Origin: DATCDE01 sp038252405
GTDB taxonomy: Bacteria > Actinomycetota > Actinomycetes > Prado026
Assembly (NCBI GenBank): GCA_038252405.1
Contig: JBBSAJ010000026.1
Span: 1-38,042 of the forward strand
Direction of reading: 5' to 3'
Length of the DNA stretch: 38,042 nt
In this document: piece after piece, positions 32,599 to 38,042 of the stretch
Layout: the number at the start of each line of letters is the position of its first letter
Numbering within the stretch: the first letter of the stretch is position 1
Position numbers and translations under genes: made by a program
The notes under the pieces: model-generated
The model's database searches: none
What the model was told of the DNA's origin: nothing
Seen by the model: only the letters and a program-made list of their open reading frames with translations

Positions 32599-32874
32599 AT
32601 GCTGCTCAGCCTGATCGCCGAGCTCGAGCACTGCGGTGCCTCGATTCCGTGCCGGTCCGAGAACCCCGAGCTCTTCTTCGCGGAGAGCCCGGCGGACGTC
32701 GAGTACGCCAAATCGCTGTGTACCGCCTGCCCCGTCCGCGACACCTGCCTCTCCGGCGCTCTCGAGCGCTCCGAGCCGTGGGGCGTCTGGGGCGGCGAGC
32801 TCTTCATCCAGGGCGTGGTCGTGCCACGCAAACGCCCGCGTGGCCGCCCGCGCAAGTGCGAGGTCGCAGCGTGA
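32599..32874 (+). CDS. whiB7: WhiB7 redox/antibiotic-response transcription factor
   Basis: A 91-residue WhiB-family Fe-S protein that binds the housekeeping sigma factor and turns on intrinsic antibiotic-resistance genes. The four cluster cysteines are 18, 41, 44 and 50, followed by the turn GVWGGELF and the C-terminal AT-hook RGRPRK that defines WhiB7 among WhiB proteins. ATG 32599 follows the ribosome-binding site GGAGGTG. That site lies inside CCTGGAGGTG (32583-32592), a perfect complement of CACCTCCAGG in the leader (32507-32516). Expression is probably controlled by the upstream promoter and the attenuator. It sits downstream of uvrD2, as in mycobacteria. Confidence 0.96.
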   Translation: MLLSLIAELEHCGASIPCRSENPELFFAESPADVEYAKSLCTACPVRDTCLSGALERSEPWGVWGGELFIQGVVVPRKRPRGRPRKCEVAA

Positions 32875-32933
32875 CCCACGACGCGACCACCGAAGTGACC
32901 CCATCGTCGAACGACATGAACAGGAGCACGGCC

Positions 32934-33095
32934 ATGTTGCTGCTTTCCGAGGACCTCGCTCGCGCACAGATGCGGGAGCGACATCTGAGGGCCCAGAGCG
33001 AACGGCGCGCCTACGCGCTCGTCGCGGCCCGGCGCTGGGAGCGCCGCGCCGCCCGAGCCCGGCAGCGGGCCCACCGCGCACTCGCGATGCTGTGA
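32934..33095 (+). CDS. Small basic hypothetical protein downstream of whiB7
   Basis: A 53-residue Arg/Ala-rich helical protein (MLLLSEDLARAQMRERHLRAQ, then repeated RRxxR patterns), net strongly positive. ATG 32934 has AGGAG eight bases upstream. The frame is open back to a GTG at 32871 that overlaps the whiB7 stop by four bases and would give 74 residues, so translational coupling to whiB7 is possible. I do not recognise a function. RNA or nucleic-acid binding would be a guess based only on charge. Confidence 0.65.
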   Translation: MLLLSEDLARAQMRERHLRAQSERRAYALVAARRWERRAARARQRAHRALAML

Positions 33096-33109
33096 GTCGC
33101 GGACCTCAG

Positions 33110-33148
33110 GGTCGGACATCTCAAGGTCGGACATCTCAAGGTCGGACA
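33110..33148. repeat. 15-bp tandem repeat, 2.6 copies
   Basis: The unit GGTCGGACATCTCAA is repeated at 33110-33124, 33125-33139 and partly at 33140-33148. It lies in the gap between the small basic gene and the convergent PAP2 gene and runs into the PAP2 stop codon (33136-33138). There is no spacer variation, so it is a simple tandem duplication rather than a CRISPR-like array. Confidence 0.85.
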
Positions 33149-33987
33149 CCGTCCGGAGCCCCGGTCTCCGCCATCTCGGCGGGCCGGGGCTCCGGCGTTG
33201 CGGGCAGTCGCCGGTCCCAGGCCGCCAGGGCCAGCAGGGCGAGTGCCAGCAGGACAGCGGCCACGATGCCGTCCAGCAGGAAGTGGTTGGCCGTGGCCAC
33301 CACCACGAAGACGGTGAGGACCGGGTGCAGCAGTACCAGCCAGCGCCACCGGCTGGTGCCGGCGGAGACCACGAAGTAGGCGACGAGCAGCGCCCAGGCC
33401 ACGTGCACCGACGGCATCGCTGCCAGCTGGTTGGCCATCCCGGAGCCGAACGGGCCGTACACCGACTGGCCGTAGGCCAGCGCAGTGTCGACGAAGCCGA
33501 AGTCGGTGAGCATCCGCGGCGGGGCGACCGGCACCGTCTGGATCACCAGGCAGGCGGCCGTGACGATCACGATCGCGTTGCGGGCCCGGGGGTACACGTC
33601 GCGGTGCCGGACGAACATCCAGACCAGGAACAGCACCATCCCGTTGAGGTGCGCGTACAGGTAGTAGACGTTGAGCGACTCCACCAGGCGCGGGTACGGC
33701 AGCACCAGGTGCTGGATGGCCAGGTCGCTGGGCAGGTGCAGCAGGTGCTCGACGTGCAGCACCGTGTGGGCGTGCTCGAAGGCTCCCGCGACGTGCCGGA
33801 TCGCGACCCGCGCGACCATCTGCCACAGCACGAACAGGACCAGCACGATGGCGCCCTCGCGGGCGGCCAGCGCGACCCCGGGGGCGAACCGGCGCCGGCG
33901 CAGGGCCGGCGCCCGGGTGACGGTCAAAAGCAGGGCCACCAGGGCGACCGCGCCCAGGGCCGCCTGCTGCCACCGCTCCAGCTGCAC
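33136..33987 (-). CDS. PAP2-superfamily membrane phosphatase/phosphotransferase
   Basis: A 283-residue polytopic membrane protein with about six transmembrane helices. The PAP2 phosphatase signature is split as usual: a weak first block around PRMLTDFG, then MPSVHVAWAL and ATANHFLLDG with the catalytic His and Asp. It resembles the PAP2_3/inositol-phosphorylceramide-synthase-like branch, so a lipid phosphate or phospho-head-group transfer substrate is likely. GTG 33987 is preceded by GAGGAGG. The C-terminal tail after the last helix is Pro/Glu-rich and contains the hairpin and part of the tandem repeat. It is convergent with the whiB7 region. Confidence 0.88.
   Translation of the reverse strand: MQLERWQQAALGAVALVALLLTVTRAPALRRRRFAPGVALAAREGAIVLVLFVLWQMVARVAIRHVAGAFEHAHTVLHVEHLLHLPSDLAIQHLVLPYPRLVESLNVYYLYAHLNGMVLFLVWMFVRHRDVYPRARNAIVIVTAACLVIQTVPVAPPRMLTDFGFVDTALAYGQSVYGPFGSGMANQLAAMPSVHVAWALLVAYFVVSAGTSRWRWLVLLHPVLTVFVVVATANHFLLDGIVAAVLLALALLALAAWDRRLPATPEPRPAEMAETGAPDGVRP
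33153..33195. terminator. Strong two-tier hairpin at the whiB7-side convergent junction
   Basis: CCGGAGCCCCGG (33153-33164) pairs perfectly with CCGGGGCTCCGG (33184-33195), and an inner CCGCC/GGCGG stem sits inside. It lies in the last codons of the PAP2 gene and 57 bases after the small basic gene stop. It may terminate the whiB7 transcript, but it lacks a T tract. Confidence 0.45.
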
Positions 33988-34047
33988 CGGGAATCCTCCT
34001 CGCCCAAACCCTAGACGGCCCGGCCGGCGGGTCCGTTGGATGTCGGC

Positions 34048-34212
34048 ATGGCCGTGACCTGTCAGCTGTGCGGGTCGTCGTCGCCGGACGACGCGGTCCC
34101 GCTGACCTGGACGTCGTCCGTGGAGCGTGGCCGGACCCTCTGGTACTGCCAGCGGTGCTCGCGGGAGAACCTGCGGGCCATCGAGGGCCGGCTGGACTCG
34201 GAGTGGTTCTGA
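34048..34212 (+). CDS. 54-residue zinc-ribbon miniprotein
   Basis: ATG 34048 to TGA 34212 encodes MAVTCQLCGSSSPDDAV and continues with WYCQRCSREN, then ends SEWF. The two CxxC knuckles spaced by about 28 residues make a compact zinc ribbon. Codon use matches the neighbours. There is no Shine-Dalgarno; TTGGAT at 34036-34041 stands at -12 to -7, so a leaderless mRNA is possible. The function is unknown. It lies alone between the PAP2 and ABC1 kinase genes, divergent from the former and convergent with the latter. Confidence 0.75.
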   Translation: MAVTCQLCGSSSPDDAVPLTWTSSVERGRTLWYCQRCSRENLRAIEGRLDSEWF

Positions 34213-34218
34213 GCCGGC

Positions 34219-35532
34219 TCAGTCCTCGGCGAACCCGGGCAGCCACCGGTCCAGCTCCCCGCGCATGGGCACCTCGGCGCCCAGCTGGCACAGCACCCCG
34301 AGGCCACCCAGCCAGACCCGGTGCACCAGCAGGTACTCCGGCGGCAGGTTGAGCTTCAAGGCGATGGTCCAGTTGTCCTGGCGGGTGTCCTTGATCCGGC
34401 TGAACTGGTCGCGCATCCAGTCCCGGTTGAACCGGAACGTGTCGTGCTGGGCCGGCTCGACGAACGGGGCCAGGTAGTCCAGCAGCGGCTGCGGGTCGAC
34501 CTTCACCCCGGGCTTGACGAACCCCTCCTCGCGCAGCCCCTCGAGCACGGTCTCGTGGTCGCCGTCCAGGGCCCTGCGCAGCAGCCGGCCGATGGACGGC
34601 GGGAACCCGTCCGGCAGCTGGGCGACCGCGCCGAAGTCGAGCACCCCGAGCCGGCCGCCGGGCACCACCCGGTAGTTGCCGGGGTGCGGGTCGGCGTGCA
34701 GCATCCCGACCCGGGCCGGGCCGGAGAACAAGAAGCGCAGGTACCGGGTGCCGGCGCTGTCCCGCTCGGCCTGGGTGCCGTTGACGATCAGGTCGGCCAG
34801 CGGCCGGCCGTCCAGCCACTCGGTGACCAGGACGGTCTCGGCCTGCGCGACCACGGCCGGGATGACGAAGTCCTCGTCGTCGGCGTAGATCAGCGAGAAC
34901 GCCCCCTGCGAGCCGGCCTCGAGGGTGTAGTCGAGCTCCTCCATGATCCGGTCACGCAGCTCGTTGACCAGCGACTTGACGTCCAACCCGGGCGCGAACG
35001 CGGAGAACATCCGGCTGAGCCGGCCGATCTGGGCGAGGTCGGCCGCCAGCGCGTCCCCCGACCCCGGGTACTGCACCTTCACGGCGACCGGGCGGCCGTC
35101 GTGCCACACCGCACGGTGCACCTGGCCGATGGAGGCCGCCGCGGCCGGCTGGTCGTCGAAGGACTCGAACCGGCGCCGCCACTGCCGCCCGAACGCCCGG
35201 GCCATGACCTGGTGCACGGTCGTGGCCGGCATCGGCGGGGCGGAGTCCTGCAGCCGGGTGAGGGTGGCCCGGTAGGGCCCGGCGAACTCCTCGGGCAGCG
35301 CGGCCTCGAAGATCGACATGGCCTGGCCGAACTTCATGGCCCCGCCCTTGAGGTCGCCGAGGACCTTGAAGACCTGCTCGGCCGTGCGGGCCTGCATCTC
35401 CGCGGCCACCGCCTCGGCCGGCTTGCCCCCGACCCGCTTGCCGAGGCCGATCGCGGTGCGCCCGGCGAACCCCAGCGGCAGGGTGGCCAGCCGCGCGGAG
35501 CGGGTCACAGCCTTGCGGGGCAGGTCGGTCAC
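34219..35532 (-). CDS. ABC1/AarF (UbiB) family atypical kinase
   Basis: A 437-residue UbiB-like kinase. The family KxGQ motif appears as GGAMKFGQAMS near residue 68, the ATP lysine in VAVKVQYPG near 152, the catalytic loop as HADPHPGNY near 280 and the metal motif as LDFGAV near 296. These proteins are ATPases linked to isoprenoid quinone or lipid metabolism. From memory the mycobacterial counterpart next to whiB7 is Rv3197, associated with macrolide resistance. GTG 35532 is chosen because CACAAT sits exactly at -12 to -7 and family homology starts there; upstream ATG 35601 is possible. The ThiF-like gene precedes it by 22 bases. Confidence 0.92.
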   Translation of the reverse strand: MTDLPRKAVTRSARLATLPLGFAGRTAIGLGKRVGGKPAEAVAAEMQARTAEQVFKVLGDLKGGAMKFGQAMSIFEAALPEEFAGPYRATLTRLQDSAPPMPATTVHQVMARAFGRQWRRRFESFDDQPAAAASIGQVHRAVWHDGRPVAVKVQYPGSGDALAADLAQIGRLSRMFSAFAPGLDVKSLVNELRDRIMEELDYTLEAGSQGAFSLIYADDEDFVIPAVVAQAETVLVTEWLDGRPLADLIVNGTQAERDSAGTRYLRFLFSGPARVGMLHADPHPGNYRVVPGGRLGVLDFGAVAQLPDGFPPSIGRLLRRALDGDHETVLEGLREEGFVKPGVKVDPQPLLDYLAPFVEPAQHDTFRFNRDWMRDQFSRIKDTRQDNWTIALKLNLPPEYLLVHRVWLGGLGVLCQLGAEVPMRGELDRWLPGFAED

Positions 35533-35538
35533 CTGGTC

Positions 35539-35544
35539 ATTGTG
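35539..35544 (-). promoter_or_regulatory. -10 box of the ABC1 kinase gene
   Basis: Minus-strand CACAAT, close to TATAAT, lies exactly at -12 to -7 of GTG 35532. This indicates a leaderless transcript independent of the ThiF-like gene upstream. Confidence 0.5.
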
Positions 35545-35554
35545 ACCTGCTCGG

Positions 35555-36517
35555 TCATCCGGTGGGTTGCTGACCGGGTTGCCGGGCGCCCGGCCAGGCA
35601 CATCCGCAGGCGGGATGCGCCGTGAACCGGCGTCGTCGCAGCCCGCCGTCCGGCAGCCTGACCTCGGTGAGTGTCCCCTCCAGCGGTGAGGGTGCGGCCG
35701 GGTCGTCGAGGTGGGCGACGGCCGCCAGCGCCGCGTGTGCGGCCACCGTGGCGACGAGCACGCCGTCGCTGCTCACCGGACCCGCCGCCGGTCCGGTGAG
35801 CTGGGCCGCGACCACCGGCCAGCGGGGGTCGCGGTCGCGGCGGTGCAGGTCGAGGCAGCGCAAGCAGGGGCTGCGCCCGGGCACGACGAGCGGCCCCACC
35901 GAGCCGAGCGTCTCGTAGGTCTCGACGACCAGGTGTGCGACCCCGGCGAGGAGCAGCCGGTCCCGCAGCTCGGGCGGCACCAGCGACCCGTCGTCGCTGC
36001 ACAGCACGGCGAGGGTGTCGCGGGTGGCCGGGTCCCGCGGGCAGACCTGGCCGACGCCCGCCTCGCCCAGTAGGTGCGCGACCGCCCGGGCGACCCGACC
36101 GGTTCCGGCCACCGCGACCCGGGCCGCCCGCCGCCGGCCCAGCGCGTGGGCCGCCCCGGCCGTCCCCCCGCGCAGCAGCGCCCAGCAGACCAGGTCCGGG
36201 CCCAGCCGGTCCCGGTCGGCCGGGGCCAGCCGGCGGACGGCGGTGACGTCACCGGCCCCGTCGTCGAGCAGGCCCGAGCCCTCCAGCAGCGACAGCAGCC
36301 GGGCCGCCTCCTGCGGTGGAACCCCGACCGCGGCCGCGTCGCGCAGCGCCTCGGCGCGCTCGCGGGTGCCGTCGAGCAGCCCGAGGAAGGCCGCCTCGGC
36401 CGGGCCCACGCCGTCCAGCACGAGGGCCCGGGCCGGGTCACGGCCGATCTGCAGGGTTCGTGGCCCGCGCCACAGGCGGCGCAGGGACGGCGGGAGGGCC
36501 GGACGGCGGGTGGTCAC
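35555..36517 (-). CDS. ThiF/cyclodehydratase-like (TOMM-type) E1-fold protein
   Basis: A 320-residue protein. Residues about 15-90 form a winged-helix region (RTLQIGRDPARALVLDG, ERAEALRDAAAVG, ARLLSLLEGSGLLDD) resembling the peptide-recognition part of azoline-forming cyclodehydratases. A Rossmann-like E1 fold follows (VAVAGTGRVARAVAHLL). Zinc-type cysteines appear as CLRC in SPCLRCLDLHRRDRDPRW and at the C-terminus as HPACGC. Related actinobacterial proteins are annotated as ThiF-family or TOMM leader-peptide-binding proteins. No YcaO enzyme or precursor peptide is encoded nearby, so a role in peptide modification is unproven. GTG 36517 is chosen. Its partner may be the ABC1 kinase gene directly downstream. 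Confidence 0.8.
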   Translation of the reverse strand: MTTRRPALPPSLRRLWRGPRTLQIGRDPARALVLDGVGPAEAAFLGLLDGTRERAEALRDAAAVGVPPQEAARLLSLLEGSGLLDDGAGDVTAVRRLAPADRDRLGPDLVCWALLRGGTAGAAHALGRRRAARVAVAGTGRVARAVAHLLGEAGVGQVCPRDPATRDTLAVLCSDDGSLVPPELRDRLLLAGVAHLVVETYETLGSVGPLVVPGRSPCLRCLDLHRRDRDPRWPVVAAQLTGPAAGPVSSDGVLVATVAAHAALAAVAHLDDPAAPSPLEGTLTEVRLPDGGLRRRRFTAHPACGCAWPGARQPGQQPTG

Positions 36518-36593
36518 CGAGGCAGCATGCGGCCGGCCGGCTGTGGACGGCTGGCCCGCTCCACAGGCCTGATCTGCTAGGACGGTGAGTCTG

Positions 36594-37901
36594 CTACGGC
36601 GTCGAGCCGGCGACCCCGCACCAGTCGAGGGCCAGCAGCGCGCAGGCCCGGGCCACCTGGGCCACGTCGGCGAGCGGCACCCGCTCGTCGGGCGCATGGG
36701 CCAGGTCCACCCGGCCGGGCCCGTACTGCACGGTCGGAATCCCACCCGGCCCGGTGAGCAGCCGCAGGTCGCTGCCGTAGGGGCCGCCGAACACCTCGGC
36801 CGGCCGGATGCCGGGGGCGGCGGCCGCGTGGGCCCGGCGGGTCGCGCCGACCAGCGGGTGTCCGGGGTCGGTGCGGCCCGGGGCGAACTGGCCGCCCCAC
36901 CACTCGACCCGCACCGGATGCTCGGCCAGCCACGGGTCGGCCGCGCCGGCCCGCGCCACCGCGTCCTCGAGCGCCGTCCTGGCGGCGTCCACCGACTCGT
37001 CGAGCGCGACCCCGTAGCGGCCCTCCGCGACCAGCAGGTCGGGCACCGTGGACGCCCAGTCGCCGGCCTGTACCCGGCCCACCGAGATCGGGTAGGCGAG
37101 GTCCCAGCGGGACATCAGCGGGTCGACGTCGGTGTTGCGCTCGCGCTCGAGGTCGGCCAGGGCCGCCAGCACGAGCGGCAGCTTGTCCACCGCACTGACG
37201 CCCTCGGTGCGCCGGGAGCCGTGCGCCGCGCGGCCCGGGACCGACAGCCGGAAGGTCAGCGCGCCGCCGTTGGCCGGGATGACGTGCAGGTCGGTCGGCT
37301 CGGTGATCACGCCGGCGTCAGCCGTGACGCCGTGCCGCAGCAGGCCGAAGGTGCCCAGACCGCCGTCCTCCTCGCCGACGACGGAGGCGAGCAGCAGGTC
37401 CCCGTCGAGGGGGACGCCGGACCGGGCGATCGCGCTCGCCGCGACCAGCGCGGCGACCAGGCCGCCCTTCATATCGCAGCTGCCGCGGCCGTACAGCTCC
37501 CCGTCCCGGACCTCGCCGCTGAACGGGTCGGTGGTCCACAGCGCTGGATCCCCGGGGGGCACCACGTCGGCGTGGCCGAGCAGCAGCAGCGACGGTGCTC
37601 CCGAGCCGGCGGTGCCGCCGGGGCGCGCGCCGGGCAGTCGGCCGAGCAGCCCGTGGGCCCGCTCGCGGGGGACCTCCCAGCCCGGGAAGTCCGGGTCCGA
37701 CGTGAGTGCCGGCAGGTCCAGCGGCCAGTGCTCGACGGCCAGCCCGGCCGCGGCGAACCGGTCGGCCAGCCAGGCCTGGACGTCGTCCTCGGCCGGCGTG
37801 CCGCTCACGCTGGGTAGACGGACGAGCTCGGCCAGCAGGTCGGTCAGCCCCGCGAGCTGGGCGTCGACTGCAGCCAGCACCCGCTCGGTCGCGCTCGTCA
37901 T
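36594..37901 (-). CDS. M20 family peptidase (ArgE/DapE/ACY1 type)
   Basis: A 435-residue di-zinc amidohydrolase. Ligands and catalytic residues seen: His110 and Asp112 in LLGHADVV, Asp143 in GRGSCDMKGG, Glu177/Glu178 in VVGEEDGG, the metal Glu in ITEPTDL, and the last His in DLAHAPDE. The dimerisation lid includes VPGRAAHGS. It resembles acetylornithine deacetylase/succinyl-diaminopimelate desuccinylase relatives, but context gives no substrate. ATG 37901 has TAGAGT exactly at -12 to -7 (leaderless). Confidence 0.92.
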   Translation of the reverse strand: MTSATERVLAAVDAQLAGLTDLLAELVRLPSVSGTPAEDDVQAWLADRFAAAGLAVEHWPLDLPALTSDPDFPGWEVPRERAHGLLGRLPGARPGGTAGSGAPSLLLLGHADVVPPGDPALWTTDPFSGEVRDGELYGRGSCDMKGGLVAALVAASAIARSGVPLDGDLLLASVVGEEDGGLGTFGLLRHGVTADAGVITEPTDLHVIPANGGALTFRLSVPGRAAHGSRRTEGVSAVDKLPLVLAALADLERERNTDVDPLMSRWDLAYPISVGRVQAGDWASTVPDLLVAEGRYGVALDESVDAARTALEDAVARAGAADPWLAEHPVRVEWWGGQFAPGRTDPGHPLVGATRRAHAAAAPGIRPAEVFGGPYGSDLRLLTGPGGIPTVQYGPGRVDLAHAPDERVPLADVAQVARACALLALDWCGVAGSTP

Positions 37902-38042
37902 GCGCGCACTCTACGCAGCGGCGGAGCCGAGCCTGGCGCAGACGCCGACGGGGTGGGGCCCCGGGGGGGGGGGCACACCCCCCGCCCCCCCCCCCCGCAG
38001 TAGGAAGGGCGGGAGGCCGAGACGCGGAAAAACGGCAACGAG
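37902..38042. other. Contig end: one -10 box, then homopolymer artefact
   Basis: The minus-strand TAGAGT at 37908-37913 is the -10 of the M20 gene. From about 37949 the sequence becomes low-complexity, with an 11-base G run (37963-37973) and a 12-base C run (37985-37996). It then ends in unrelated sequence. The runs mirror the poly-G at the left edge and are most likely artefacts. No gene is visible here. Confidence 0.7.

Noticed and set aside
33110..33148. Possible CRISPR-like repeat
   Set aside because: The units are directly adjacent with no unique spacers, there are fewer than three full copies, and no cas genes are nearby.

Overview
The window reads as one whole contig from a high-GC Gram-positive actinobacterium. 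Signs are very GC-rich codons, many GTG starts, four-base GTGA overlaps between genes, TANNNT boxes directly in front of start codons (leaderless transcripts), and lineage genes such as whiB7, adnA/adnB, moeZ, a mycoredoxin, DUF3107 and a DUF222 HNH protein. No rRNA, tRNA, CRISPR array or prophage is visible. From memory, the order of the conserved genes (TetR-DUF3107, moeZ, ATL, adnA-adnB, nudC, mycoredoxin, uvrD2, whiB7, ABC1 kinase, ThiF-like) follows the mycobacterial Rv3208-Rv3196 block, with lineage-specific genes inserted. The genus is not certain; a Geodermatophilus- or Frankia-like relative is only a guess. Both ends carry homopolymer G/C tracts that look like assembly artefacts, and the first gene is probably cut by the left end.

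Layout. 1-1367: 5'-truncated DUF222/HNH gene. 1378-2303: DUF3107 gene and its TetR-family neighbour. 2372-4450: non-homologous end joining genes, with a LigD-type polymerase and Ku head to head and a small acidic protein behind the polymerase. 4475-6261: a conserved unknown protein with a LeuA-regulatory-like C-terminus, overlapping an alpha/beta hydrolase. 6319-14766: an amine-catabolism cluster (aminoalcohol-kinase-like protein, FAD oxidase fused to GcvT, FadR-type regulator, glutamine-synthetase-like ligase, aldehyde dehydrogenase, short-chain dehydrogenase, and an opposing class I amidotransferase hydrolase). It has the logic of the gamma-glutamyl (Puu) route. 14926-16104: moeZ. 16116-16369: a non-coding element with 38-bp inverted ends. 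16399-25816: a flippase-like membrane protein with a degenerate kinase domain, divergent from an alkyltransferase-like (ATL) protein, then the adnA-adnB helicase-nuclease pair. 25826-29686: EEP hydrolase, purine nucleoside phosphorylase, M20 dipeptidase and NudC. 29708-32170: mycoredoxin and UvrD2. 32176-33095: the whiB7 attenuator leader, whiB7 and a small basic protein. 33136-37901: PAP2 membrane protein, zinc-ribbon miniprotein, ABC1 kinase, ThiF/cyclodehydratase-like protein and an M20 peptidase.

Two themes connect the genes. The first is genome maintenance and stress: Ku/LigD, AdnAB, UvrD2, ATL, mycoredoxin, NudC and WhiB7. The adnA and uvrD2 starts are preceded by sequences like the PafBC/RecA-independent damage promoter. 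The second is catabolism of a glutamylated or methylated amine. The most unusual non-coding signals are the whiB7 leader (71-codon upstream ORF, strong intrinsic terminator and three competing segments that include the whiB7 Shine-Dalgarno), the 254-bp MITE-like element, and several divergent promoter pairs that appear leaderless on both sides.
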